From positions 1,798,001 through 1,862,000 of the forward strand of contig JALJCS010000056.1 of NCBI GenBank assembly GCA_023055355.1: a DNA stretch of 64,000 bases. Direction: 5' to 3'. The notes under the pieces are model-generated. The model worked only from the letters and a program-made list of their open reading frames with translations. It was not told where the DNA came from and ran no database searches. Below, in pieces: positions 52,844 through 63,585 of the stretch (within the stretch, counting starts at the first letter, position 1; every line of letters starts with the position of its first letter). The stretch comes from Agelaius tricolor (Eukaryota; Chordata; Aves; Passeriformes; Icteridae). The position numbers were made by a program, and so were the translations under genes.

Positions 52844-53050
52844 TGGGTTGACTCTGGCTGAATGCCAGGTGTCCACCAAAGCTGCTCTATGACTCTACCA
52901 CAACTGGACAGGGGAGAAAAAATATGTCAATGGGTTCATGAGTTGAGATTAGGATGGGGAGAGATCACTCACTAAATACAGTCACAGGTAAAACAGACTG
53001 AATTTGGGGATATTAACTGAATTTATTACTAACAAAATCAGAGCAGGAAA
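52844..53050 (-). repeat. LTR fragment (gttgactctggctgaatgcc type)
   Basis: The opening gttgactctggctgaatgccaggtgtccacc resembles a very common avian LTR family. The reverse of tttatt near 53022 gives AATAAA on the minus strand. It is truncated at about 53050, where the SINE tail starts. Family identity is from memory of avian repeats and is not tested. Confidence 0.5.
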
Positions 53051-53051
53051 A

Positions 53052-53167
53052 TCAGAAAGGACCCACAAAGATCAAGTCCAACTCTTAAGTGAATGGCCCA
53101 TATGGGGATCAAACCCACAACCTAGAGGTTATTAGCACCATGCCCTAACCAACTGAGCTAATCTCTG
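53052..53167 (-). repeat. tRNA-Ile-derived SINE with CR1-like tail (TguSINE1-type)
   Basis: On the minus strand the head reads TTAGCTCAGTTGGTTAGG, with a GCTAATAAC anticodon-arm region and GGGTTTGATCCCCATATGGGCC, matching a tRNA-Ile(AAT) A box, anticodon loop and B box with substitutions. The tail GAGTTGGACTTGATCTTTGTGGGTCC is CR1-like. tRNA-Ile-headed, CR1-mobilised SINEs are known from passerines. It cannot be a functional tRNA: the acceptor stem is incomplete. Confidence 0.8.
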
Positions 53168-54786
53168 ATTAATAACCTGTTATGAATGCCAAAGGACAAA
53201 TTTAAAGAAAATAATAATTTAAGAAATTGAAAATAGTTTTATTTTATTTGAAACCTTGTGTCTTATAATGTCTTATAATTCAAACTAAGCTACTCATGCA
53301 TACAACTGTAGAGACAACAATCAGAAACTTCCAGAGCTTTTTTCTGTGTCAGTCCCCACTGTCTGATAAGTTCCCTCCCCTTTCCTGCTAACTTTTTAAA
53401 GTATGCAAGTAAGATGCAAAAGATCTTTCAAAAGTATCTGCTTTCCTAAATTCTAAAGCCTACATACGACTCCCACCAGAACATAAACTCCTGGAAAGGA
53501 CATAAATTCCACCTTATACATACTGTCTGGGATAGACCACCATCTTCTAATTTGTGGTTGCTGGTTTTGTTCAAAAAAAGAGGGTATGCACAGATTCCTA
53601 AAAGCTGTTGTTACTATAGATTATTTTATAAAGGAATGCCATACAACAGAACATCTACCCTTTATTTTCGGTCATGTGCTTACTATATATTATAGGCCCC
53701 TGTTTCTGGTTCTGTCATTGTCCTAAAAATATTCTTAGAAATAAAGTTTGAACAGAAAAAAAACAGGAAAAATCCTGCATTTCAATAGAAAAAGATAGTC
53801 CGACCCTAACTGGGATATTTGCCTACCTAACTTGTGGTTTACTGTTGATGCCAAATTGATTTTTGCCTTTTTTGCTTTTATATAGTCTCTATATTCTTTA
53901 CAAATATATATTTGTAGTTCTGTAGCCTATTATAGTATTCATAGCTAGCATTTTACCTACTGTTATAAATTATCAATCGAAAAGCCAAATTTATCAAAAT
54001 GCGAAAAAGATTATTTTTTTTTCCGCGACCAAAATACCGTCCTCAAAAACCCCACAGCCAAAGACACAGTGTCGAGCCTGGGATCGGTGGTGAGTGAACC
54101 TAGATCTGACCTCTATCGCATCAGACCTTCCCCTGTTCACGAGCGCTGCTTCTTGCGGGGCTGTTTTATACAGTTTGTTATGCCTGAGGCAGAGGAGTCC
54201 CAATTTCTTTTGTAACTCTGCATATTCAAGACAGTTTCTTTCACTGTGCAGAGCTGGACAATCGCTGTTTCCTGAGCGGTAGCTGGTGTTAATCGTATTG
54301 GGGAAGTTGCGTATTCAGATGTATTTTTCTGGCAACTTCTGTTATCTTGATAAATGGTATCAGTAGGGCGATGATCCTCCCTGGGTGTCTTCTGATCACT
54401 CGGGAGAACGGCAATCATCACGGCAATCATCACGGCAATCATCACGCTGGCCACGTCTATTCATAAGTTAACTGGGTATTGTTCTCCTGCAGCCTTCAGG
54501 AATCTCGCGATTCCAAGTAAACATCTGCCTCTGGGCTGCTTGTGGTTAGAGACTCGTTTGGATTTCACAATCTTATAAAATACATTCTCTCTATAAGCAT
54601 GAATTATTTCATAACATATATTACACTAGTCTATTAGACAGAAAGACAAAATAAATTTCCCAGTGTCTCCAAGCTTGGTGGGTCCAAGGTTAGATTCTCT
54701 GGGAGCCAAGGTTGAAAACCAGGTCTTTGAGACATATTTTTATTTAAAAAGTTGAGTTCCTATCTAAGGGGGGGTGGGGGTATGAG
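53168..54786. other. AT-rich DNA without recognised genes
   Basis: About 1.6 kb. A minus-strand frame 54454-54137 (105 codons) begins with a 4-residue repeat M-I-A-V three times, which merely reflects the tandem repeat at 54409-54444; I do not recognise it and doubt it is a gene. A second frame lies at 54203-53994. Nothing else supported. Confidence 0.4.
54409..54444 (+). repeat. 12-bp tandem repeat, three units
   Basis: Three perfect copies of cggcaatcatca in a row. Confidence 0.95.
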
Positions 54787-55470
54787 TGCCTTGGTTTGAA
54801 AGACAGGTGTCTGCCAAGGAAGGCGGGAACTTCCCTTGGAATAGAAAATGTGACCCTGTTCCTGGGCAGCAAGCAGCAGCCGGGCTTCTCTGTATCAACT
54901 GCCACATGCATATGGGGAGACCCGCCCTTCTGGGAAAGGGAGCAGATCAGGGTCCCGGGTTTTCCTCTGGGTTTTTCGAGTAAATGGTGGCAGTCCTTTC
55001 CAGTCAGATTGGGTGTTAATAAGGTCCCAGTTAACCAGCTGCTCTTAGGAGCAGAGACTCACCCATGGTAAAGAAGAAGCAGTGCCAGGCTGGACTCCAC
55101 GGTGGCAGTGAATTCTTCCCACAGTAGCAGCAACACAACCATTCCCCTCCAATCCCGAGAGTGAGACCGAGCCGGGAGCTGAGCCCCAGTCCCTCACCCT
55201 CCAGCCAAAATCTTGTGGTATCTCTGCACTTCCCAAGAGAAAGCCCCCACCAGCTAGGGTAGCTCACTGCACCCTTCCTCATTTTCCACCTCTCAGCCAC
55301 ATCTTTTGTTCTCTTAAGTACCAGTCGTTATCATCTCTTAGGCAACAGATGGGACAAAACTCCCTGAGAGAACGGAAAGAAAAAAAAAAAAAAGGAAAAA
55401 TCCTAACCTCCAACATTCAGAAAAAGCTAGAACCAGGGAGGAACTACCTCATCACCTATGTCTCTAATTA
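54787..55470 (-). repeat. LTR-R, LTR-M-like element (right end approximate)
   Basis: It starts tgccttggtttgaaagacaggtgtctgccaaggaagg, clearly related to the start of LTR-M1 (tgtcttggtttgaaatgacagg), with the terminal TGTC changed to TGCC. A run of 13 or more A residues lies near 55380. The far end is not recognisable. Confidence 0.55.
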
Positions 55471-55521
55471 GGGTTTCTTGTCAGTTATGCTAATTTGCTA
55501 AACATATAAAAATTGTAATTG

Positions 55522-56106
55522 TGCATCTTTGGGGCTTCTTCATCCAGCATGTTGTGCACCATAAGGATCCTTATAAAGGTAATTTTAGGAAAATTAATCC
55601 ACAAACATCAGAGGTTTATGTCCAAAAAGGGGACAGAGGAGTCCTTTTACTTTATTCGAATAAAGGGAGAGGCCATGGGGCATTCCTCTGGGGTCTCTCA
55701 AATTTTTGGAGGACGCAGCCTCCTTTTTATCCTAATTTCCCGGCTGCATTTGCCTTCTCTCTTTCCCCATTGGCTGAGGTACTTGAGAGTTACAGACTTC
55801 CCGATACGCCTGATACCAGAGATTTCCCTCTAATGTATAACCCCCCCCCCCTTTTAATTTTTAATTCTTATGGAATTTAGGGGTTTTCCCCATTGTTTCT
55901 TTCATCTTTCAAAGTCCAATTTAATTTATCAGCAACCCTAAAGTTTATTTGTAAAAGCAAATATCTTTTTCCATTCATCAATCAGTGGAATCTTTCCCAT
56001 TGTTTCTTTTATCTCTCAGTGCTAGTTTTATCTACCAGGAGACCCACAGCTTGTTTGCAAAGACAAATCCATCATTTGTCTCAGTAACCCCTTTTTATCA
56101 CCTAAC
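55522..56106 (-). repeat. LTR-like block W with internal duplication
   Basis: The reverse of actttattcgaataaagg near 55648 gives AATAAA, followed by aggagtcc-like sequence also seen in LTR-A, so an LTR in minus orientation is plausible. An imperfect duplication is visible: ttccccattgtttctttcatctttcaaagt...(about 55886-55960) recurs as ttcccattgtttcttttatctctcagtg...(about 55994-56070). Ends are not defined. Confidence 0.4.
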
Positions 56107-56108
56107 AG

Positions 56109-56484
56109 TGTCTGGCTCATACTTTCAGGACCTATAGGAGAGACATTCTGTGCTGTTCTTGTGAGCCAGCAAAGGCTTCCTGATGATAAGGAAAGCCCCA
56201 TATTCCTCCCAAGGAAGACACCAAGGTTGTCACCATGGAGACGTGATGAAGGAAAGAAAGTTAAGAGATATGGACTCTAGCTGGCTCACAGAATGACGTG
56301 GCTCCCTGATCACCTACTGAGAACTTTGTTTCTTTCTTGTAACCACTGGACAGTGAATGTGTATGTTAAGTGAACGTAAATATCTTGAAAGACTATAAAA
56401 GCAACATGTTGCTATAATAAATCTCTCTTGCACTGTTCTGATGGAGTCATGGTACTTTGTACTGTGTCGTGCTCTATAACAACA
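56109..56484 (+). repeat. ERV-J1 5' LTR (left end uncertain)
   Basis: TATAAAA is at 56394-56400, AATAAA at 56416-56421, and the LTR ends ...ATAACAACA at 56484, two bases before a TGG-starting primer site. The start is taken at TGTCTGGCTC (56109), but a later TG is possible. It does not resemble the LTR at 63586, so the two ends of the J1/J2 composite do not match. Confidence 0.7.
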
Positions 56485-56486
56485 TC

Positions 56487-56504
56487 TGGTGGCTGCCCGC
56501 CATG
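56487..56504 (+). other. ERV-J1 candidate primer-binding site
   Basis: TGGTGGCTGCCCGCCATG begins two bases after the LTR terminal CA. Position and TGG start fit a primer site; I cannot name the tRNA. A splice-donor-like gaggtgagcg follows near 56613. Confidence 0.6.
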
Positions 56505-56634
56505 ATTGCATCTGGACTGTAAAAAGAGAAAAAAGTTGAAGGGTACCCTAAAAATGAGTGAAGGCAGCAAGGACGCTGCGGAGTTCCGGACCTAATTCAG
56601 ATGTCTGATTTGAGGTGAGCGATTGGGAAAAATA

Positions 56635-58878
56635 ATGGGAAATAATTTATCAAATGAGGAAAAGACTGTTTTGTCCACTTGGAAAACTTTACTGAAAAGA
56701 AAAAATGTTCAAACTTCTGATTATGCTCTTCGTAGTTTACTGATATGGTGTAAATCACAGGACTTTGAAGCTGATGCCGACACTGCCTTCAGTGTCCGGG
56801 CATGGAAAAAAGTTGGGAAGAGACTATGGGAAGTGATATCTAAGGGGGATAAGACGGTTGTTGATTTGGCTACTACCTGGAGACTTGTATAAGGCATTGA
56901 AGGAATGGAAAGTAGAACAAGATAGAGGGGAGGAATTGGAGGAGCAGGAATTAGAGCAAGAAACTGAAGTAGAGGAACAGGAGGAAGATGAGGCTGAACT
57001 TGTCTATGTATCTCCTCCTGAGGAGGCTGCTGCAGCTGCTGTGGAGGTGCCCCCAGGGTTTGCTATCGTGAGAATCAAACAGCAGGCTAAGACTGTTCCT
57101 CAGTATTTATCTCCAAAAGACTATGTTAAACCTGTGTATACTTCGCCTGCTCAGCAGTTAGTTGACCTGAGTGCTAAACCAAAGTATCTTACACCTGCGC
57201 AGCAATTAGCAAAAATGAAGTTACAGAAGAAGCAAAGTGAAAATCAGGCTGGGTCATCGGCCCTTCTGTCTCTCCCCGGGCCGTTTGCTCCCCCCTCACC
57301 CTCCCCTCAGTTGGCTGCTCCCCCTCACTGTTCCCTGGGTCCGCTACTCCCCCCTCACCCTCCCCTCGGTTGGCTGCTCCTCCTCACTGTCCCCTGGGTC
57401 GGCTACTCCCCCCTCACCCTCCCGTGGTTCGGCTGCCCCTCCCTTACCTGTCCGTCAGTCTGCTGCTCCTCCCCCATCCTCCCGTGGTTCGGTTGCCTCC
57501 CCCCCCCCGCTTTCCCTTGAGCAATCCGCCCCTCCTCTGCCCTCCTTCAAGTCATCTGCCTCCTCTCCATGTTCCCTTGAGCCATCCACCCCTCCTCTGC
57601 CCCCCTTTGAGTTGTCTGCCTCTGCTCCGTCCCCAGTTGAGCCGTCCGCCCCCCCCTCCCTCCTGAACTGGTTGAACAAATGCAATCTTTAACATTGTGC
57701 CCTTCTTTGTCTAGTGATAGTTCTGACGATGAACTGATGGTTATAAGTACATCTAAAAAGACACAGGAATCTGTTTCTGTTAGACCTCGTAGCAGATCCA
57801 GGCCTGCTGTTTCTTGGACTCTGCCTCCCTGCCAGGTGGCTGTGACTCCTCGACACCCTTTGCAATTTTGGGAGCATGCAAGAATGAAAGCAGCTGAAGT
57901 GGGAGATTGGAATTTGTTAGAGAAAATAAGAAAATAGGTCCACCTAAAAGGATGGAGATGGCTGCTGCTGCTTCTTCTAGTGGGCGTGTGGCTTTTCCTG
58001 TTTTCAAAGCTGCTCCTAATTCAGGTCAAGATAGCCATCAGGTTTTTGCATGGAGGGTTGTACAGGACCTTCAGTCCAAAGTAGACCAGTATGGTGTTAA
58101 CTCTTCGCAGGTGATGCAAGTGATTCGTGTTCTCAATGCTGACGTACTTGCACCTTTTGATATTGTTCACCTTGCTATGATTCTGTTTCAGCCAGTGCAG
58201 TATGGTGTGTTTCAAGCTACCTGGAAACAAATGGTTGAAAGAGTAGCATTGGACAATATGCAGTTACCTCAGCAGGATCCACGTCACACTGTGGGAGTTG
58301 ATGCCTTGCTGGGCAATGGACCATTCTCTAACACAGATCTGCAGGCAAGATGGGACCCCCTGGTTCTTGCACAGGCCCAGCAGCTGGGTATGAGTGCCTT
58401 ACTTAAAACAATGGAGATGGCAGCTCCTAAACCAAGGTATATTACCATCCAGCAAGGGGTGAAGGAACCTTTTCTGCAGTTTGTGAAGAGAGTTGCTGAA
58501 GACCTTGAGAAGCAAGTAGAAGATGATAAGTTGAGGCAAATTTTATGCAGACAGCTAGCACGAGAAAATGCGAATGATGATTGTAGGAGAATTATTGATT
58601 CTTTACTGGGAGATCCCTTGCTGTCTGATCTTGTAGTTGTTTGCTCAAAGGTCGGTTTGGTTGAACATAAAATGGCTGCTTTGGCAACAGCCATGAAGTC
58701 CTCACTCAGATGTTCTGCTTGTGAAGAATCAGGGCATGTGAAGACCCAATGCCATCAAACTGCTGGACGATGTGCACACTCTAGGGGAGTTTGGACCAGT
58801 AAAGGGCCTTGTTATTGTTGTGGTAACTTTGGCCAAATTGCTAAATTTTGTAAGTTAAGATCTTTTTCAGGTGGTTGA
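56635..58878 (+). pseudogene. gag: ERV-J1 gag
   Basis: The start at 56635 gives M-G-N-N-L-S, a myristoylation motif; matrix runs to about 56892, where the frame shifts. An acidic Glu-rich stretch, a P-x-Y-L-type repeated segment (Q-Y-L-S-P-K-D-Y, K-Y-L-T-P-A-Q-Q) and a long low-complexity Pro/Ser region (57260-57660) follow, with further frameshifts. Capsid and NC are open from 57952 or earlier to 58878. The major homology region reads Q-G-V-K-E-P-F-L-Q-F-V-K-R-V. Knuckle one is C-S-A-C-E-E-S-G-H-V-K-T-Q-C; knuckle two, C-Y-C-C-G-N-F-G-Q-I-A-K-F-C, has Gln where His is required. Confidence 0.88.
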
Positions 58879-59279
58879 CAAGTGCAGGGAAACTGGAAGA
58901 AGAACACGAAGGGGCACGTGGAGACACAAATAACCTGACGACAATCACGAGCCCTGCCAGCGCTGCAAAGCTCTCCATTTGTGACCGATACACAGGGGCC
59001 ACAAGAGGCTCGGCAGGGATTGATATACTGGTAGCTGACACAGTGACTATTTTGACAAGAGGTATATGTAAAGTGCCTCTTGATGCTTATGGTCCTATAG
59101 GCCAAGATTTGAGTACTTTTCTGATGGGAAGATCTAGTAGCCCTATTCAAGGTATTAATGTCCATTTGGGTCCTATTGATTCTGATTATGTGGGACAAAT
59201 TCAGGCTATGGTGTCTGTTAGTGAACCTCCCGTTTTTATTCAAAATGTACTTGTATTGCTCAACTTGTTCCTTTTATGA
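58875..59279 (+). CDS. ERV-J1 dUTPase domain
   Basis: An open frame in the -1 phase after gag. It contains the conserved dUTPase motifs: R-G-S-A-G-I-D-I (motif 1), G-R-S-S-S (motif 2, Ser-rich phosphate loop) and G-P-I-D-S-D-Y-V-G-Q-I (motif 3, with the catalytic Asp region). dUTPases hydrolyse dUTP and keep uracil out of viral DNA; betaretroviruses encode one fused to NC or protease. It would be made only by gag-pro frameshifting, since no good independent start is evident. Motifs 4 and 5 are not clear; the frame shifts near 59270. Confidence 0.8.
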   Translation: MTSAGKLEEEHEGARGDTNNLTTITSPASAAKLSICDRYTGATRGSAGIDILVADTVTILTRGICKVPLDAYGPIGQDLSTFLMGRSSSPIQGINVHLGPIDSDYVGQIQAMVSVSEPPVFIQNVLVLLNLFLL

Positions 59280-59690
59280 GTTCTGTTCCAACTGTAGTGG
59301 ACCGGAGTCGTGGCACTGGAGGTTTCGGATCTACAGGACCACCTCAGGTTCTTTGGACTCAAAAGGTGACAGATGAGAGTCCGGTAATACAATGTTTGGT
59401 CACTGCTAAGGGATGTCACCTAGAAACTACAACAATATCAGGTTTACTTGACACAGGAGCAGATGTAACAGCTTGTTTGGCCTCCAACATGGCCCCTCAC
59501 TCAATCAACCTTTGGAGTTGTTGGGTTAGGTGGGTCAACTGCTGGTGCTTTATCTGCGATCGCGATCACTGTAACACATCCGGAAGGCCAACAAGCTAAC
59601 ATTAGACCATATGTTACTAATGCTCAGCCTAACTTATGGGGACGTGATTTCTTAACCCAATGGGGTGTTAAAATTACCATGGATTTTTAG
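59276..59690 (+). pseudogene. pro: ERV-J1 protease
   Basis: [11 protein letters not shown] gives an intact catalytic core near 59440-59475. A frameshift near 59510 precedes the flap and the closing W-G-R-D-F-L-T-Q-W-G motif (about 59637-59670). It continues toward RT. Confidence 0.8.
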
Positions 59691-59728
59691 TGGGGGCCAC
59701 TGGGATGCAGGGCTTTTAACGTCCGGTT

Positions 59729-60781
59729 GTGTCCTTGACATGGCTGACAGATAAGCCTGTCTGGATTGATCAGTGGCCCCTGCATACTGAAAAGCTTCTT
59801 GCCCTGAGAGGCTTAGTGAAAGAACAATTACTAGCTGGATATATTGAAAACTCATTTAGCCCATGGAATGCACCAGTGTTTGCAATAAAAAAGAAATCTG
59901 GTAAATTGAGACTTTTGCATGATTTGCGGCGGATAAATGCTGTGATGGCCGCAATGGGTGCTTTACAATCAGGTCTCCCAACACCTACAATGATTCCACA
60001 AGGATGGGAAATAATTATCATTGATTTGAAAGATTGCTTTTTTACAATTCCATTGGCTGATCAGGATAAGGAAAAATTTGCCTTTACTGGGCCTTCTTTA
60101 AATCATGAGGAACTGGCCCAAAGATATCAATGGACGGTTTTGCCTCAAGGAATGAGAAATTCTCCAAGTCTTTGTCAATGGTTTGTGGCACAGGCTTTAT
60201 CTAAGGTCCGAGAGCAATTTAGCAATTGTTATTGCTATCATTATATGGATGATATCTTTTTAGCGTCTGAAAAAAGACAATTGTTGGCTCTGGAACAATG
60301 TGCTGTGAAAAATCTAGAAGCCTTTGGTGTGGTTATCACCCCGGAGAAAGTTCAAAGACAGATGCCTTGGAGATATTTGGAGTTGATAATCACCAATACA
60401 GAAATTGTGCCTCAACCTGTAAAATTGAACATTGATATTAAAACCGCTGTTGACGTGCAGAAATTGGTTGGTGCAATAGGTTGAGCTTAGGCCATACTTG
60501 GGGATAACCAATCATCAACTACAACCTTTGTATGACTTACTTTCTGGGATAACTTCCTCTACCAATGAGAGACATTTGACTGCTGCAGCAAAAAAGGCTG
60601 TAGAAGAAATTGAATTGGCCTTGACATCTAAATTTGTTACTAGGATAGATGACTCTGTTGGTGTGAAATTATTTATTTTGAGAGATGATGAAATACCATG
60701 TGGATTGTTGTGTCAATGGAATGATAAATGGGAAGATAAATTGCATATTTTGGAGTGGATATTTTTGTCTTCCACGTCCTG
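59729..60781 (+). pseudogene. pol: ERV-J1 reverse transcriptase
   Basis: Open from 59729 to 60484 with W-P-L-H-T-E-K, F-S-P-W-N-A-P-V-F-A-I, R-L-L-H-D-L-R, I-I-D-L-K-D-C-F-F, V-L-P-Q-G-M and catalytic Y-H-Y-M-D-D-I-F. After a frameshift near 60484 the connection region continues to 60781, then loses frame. The polymerase core looks nearly intact apart from its end. Class II type. Confidence 0.87.
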
Positions 60782-61003
60782 AAAAACAGCTCCAGGTCTG
60801 TACGAACTTTTTGCAGACATCATTATCAAAGGTTGAAGACGCTGCCATGAGATCTTAGGCCGTGATCCTGTAACTATTATCATACCGGTATACTGGTACA
60901 ACAATGGTATTTTGAGTGGTGTTTTCAAAACAATCATGAGCTGCAATCTGCTTTATCTTCCTTTACAGGTCAAATAGCATATCATTTACCTTCTCATCCT
61001 ATT

Positions 61004-61340
61004 TTGAATTTCACTAAGAGGATTCCCTTTCAGGGGAAACAACTTTGCTCTTCTGTGCCAGTGGAAGGTGCAACAGTTTTTACAGATGGATCAGGAAGAA
61101 CTGGAAAAGCTGCTGTAGCCTGGAAGAAAGATGACCGCTGGGAATATGAAGTAATGGTTCAACAAGGGTCTCCTCAGTTAATTGAACTTTGTGCCGTACT
61201 CTTGGCCTTTACCTTATTTCCTAGTTCTGTAAATATAGTTACTGACTCTGTTTATGTTGCTAATTTAGTGAAGCAGTTGGATCAAGCTGTATTGTATAAT
61301 GTAAAGGAGAAACCATTATTTGTTATGTTGCTGAAATTGT
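61004..61340 (+). pseudogene. pol: ERV-J1 RNase H, truncated
   Basis: V-F-T-D-G-S-G, I-E-L-C-A-V-L and I-V-T-D-S-V-Y-V-A carry the first three catalytic acids. The domain ends at L-L-K-L, before the last Asp motif, where the sequence switches to gamma-like integrase-tail DNA. Confidence 0.85.
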
Positions 61341-61430
61341 GGACCACTCTCAAATGAAGAAGGCCCTAGAAGCCCCTTGGAGAGTGACACCAGGAGACAA
61401 GGAACTGAGACTAAAACTCACTCCGGCAAA

Positions 61431-63546
61431 ATGAGTATATTGTGGCCAGAAGTAGTTTGTAATTTCACCCACAGAATTGTTTTGTATATAATTATAACTG
61501 GAGTCTTAGAATTAGAGAGTACCTCTATCCAAAGCGATGCTGAATGGCCTTGGTCCCAGGCTTTTAATCAGTATGCTGGATCCATGGAGAACCTTCTGAG
61601 ATAAAAGATTTAAACCTATCCGCTGTAGTAATTCACAGAGATCAAGTATATGAGGAGCAGGAGTGTCAGGAAGGGGAACTGTGGACACTTCAAGGGATCA
61701 GATGAGAAGAAATCAAGGTAGGGTGCTGGGTGGACAATGGGACGGCTCATGAGAGACCAGATGCAATTAGTGTCTCAACCTCTCCAGTATACAAACACCA
61801 GGAAGTTTGTGATAGCCCAAGTAAATCAGACTGTTGGTGTAATTCCACCTTAATACAGCCTGTAGAAGTGACTTGCCTTTAAGCTCATGATGCTATTGGG
61901 CTCTCATTTAAATTTAAAATAGATACTACACTTTATACAATGGCAGGACCTTATACAACTCACACTAGTACTCAAATAGTTCAGACCCAACCCAAACTTG
62001 AACCTAAAGTGTATGAAATAGGCCCCTACGTAGTGAGGAATGTGGGTGAACAACAACTGTTGTTCAATCCAGAATGGTCTCTCAAACATGTTGAGTTGCT
62101 AATGCAAATTAACATCTCAGAAATCCAACCAGCCTGCTGCTCTTTCCTAAGAACATCCTTTGAAGGCTAGACAGATTGGTTACAAAGACAGGTATACCTC
62201 AGGAGCAGAATAAGAAAGGATCTAACTGAGATATTAGGGACAAGATTAAGAGTTTTAAGTAGAATTTAATCAGAAATACTGATGAATATGCTGGCCACTG
62301 CATCAGGTGGCCTAGCAAAATTGAAGCAGCCTTTACAGTCATCTCTATTGGCATTAAGAACTAGCCAGTGGCAGATTTCAAAAGTACTGCCAAAGTAGGA
62401 AAAGGCCAGGGACCAAGACCACAAGCTAATAGTAGATGCGCTTAGCACAGTTCAAGATAATGTGTCTTTAGCTTTCAGTTGTATACAAGCACAGTTATAG
62501 ATGCAAGCAACAGCAGCTCTGATCATACGGGAAGGGGCTGAAATTCAGAAAGTTGTCTAATATAATGCGATTGATTTTGAAAAGAAGTTTCAGTCCTGGT
62601 GGACTATGGTAAATTTCACCTATGATCCTGCTTCTAATGTGGCCACTGCCTTTGTGCTTGCCATACGTAATGCCACTGTTTACATTATCCACCCCATCAT
62701 TGCACTAGGATTAAATAATGAAAAAACAGTGCTCTACCCTTCAGAACATAGAGTGTAGGGACGAAAGGTGAATGAAAAATGGCAAACAGTAAACTTAGAA
62801 TCCTGCATTACTAGAAAACAACTAAGATTCATTTGTGAAAGCAATACTATTAATGCCCAAGATGTGTCTAGATAGTGAACAGAGTATTTGCCACTTCAAC
62901 ATTCATCCAGTCACTGATCAGAAAACTGTGCTCGTATATATAGTAAAGGTTGTGTGTGCTTGAGAACTGCTTGTGCTGCTGTAACAATTGATAACAACGA
63001 TGTCATTTTGTCTAGTAGAAATAATTCTAATTTTTGTATTTGTAATTTTGTTAAGATTATTTGGTGTGATTTTTCGTACTTGGCCCCAGTGACATCCCAC
63101 CAGCTGATTAAAACCAATTATACAATGTATCACAGACTATCCCCTACTCCTATTGGAATGGACCTTACATTGGTAAAACAATTAATTAAACACCAAGACC
63201 TACTGGAGATCTTGAAGGAAATCCAAGAAAGCAGAGAGAAAACCTTAATTACTGTCCAACATGATACAAAAGAAATATCCAGAATTCTGCAAAGAGTAAA
63301 ACAAAATGCAGATCATCACTGGTGGGATGTGATCTTTGGGTGGTCACCAATTGCAAATGGAATCTTTAATAAGTTGTGTCATCCCATTGTAGTTTTGTTA
63401 ATATTAGTTGGAATAAGTTTAGGGTTATCCATTATATTGCTAATTTGGAATTGGAGAATACCACAGCGAGTAGCTGTGTTAACCTCCTTATCAAACGTAC
63501 ATGGTAAAGCATTAAGAAACACTTATTGTCATAGGGATTTGCATTA
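61431..63546 (+). pseudogene. env: ERV-J2 env (same unassigned type as ERV-I)
   Basis: The ATG at 61431 opens M-S-I-L-W-P-E-V-V-C. The surface region is broken by stops around 61605, 61700-61880 and 62170. The terminal open part (62954-63546) has V-C-L-R-T-A-C-A type cysteines, Y-L-A-P-V-T-S-H-Q-L-I-K, a helical region, H-H-W-W-D-V-I-F-G-W before the membrane and the anchor V-V-L-L-I-L-V-G-I-S-L-G-L. No C-x6-CC motif is seen. The conserved W-rich membrane-proximal segment and anchor are shared with ERV-I. Confidence 0.8.
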
Positions 63547-63570
63547 AGTAAAAGAATTTACTTATTTTCT

Positions 63571-63585
63571 AGGAAAGGGGGGAAA
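63571..63585 (+). other. ERV-J2 polypurine tract
   Basis: aggaaaggggggaaa immediately precedes the LTR start TGAGACAG. Confidence 0.85.

Larger units (their letters stand above)
56109..61340 (+). mobile_element. ERV-J1: 5' part of a class II provirus
   Basis: LTR, primer site, gag, dUTPase, protease, RT and RNase H in the order and frames of a betaretrovirus-like element. It stops inside RNase H at about 61340, where integrase-tail sequence of a gamma-like element takes over. Its own integrase, env and 3' LTR are absent. Gag and RT resemble ERV-A and ERV-B only distantly, so it is a separate class II lineage. Confidence 0.85.

Noticed and set aside
53085..53165. Functional tRNA-Ile gene on the minus strand
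   Set aside because: Head similarity is clear, but the 5' acceptor stem is not matched, several stem bases are changed, and a CR1-like SINE tail follows directly.
54137..54454. 105-codon minus-strand gene with M-I-A-V repeats
   Set aside because: The repeats reflect a 12-bp tandem repeat, the rest shows no recognisable domain, and the surroundings have no gene signals.
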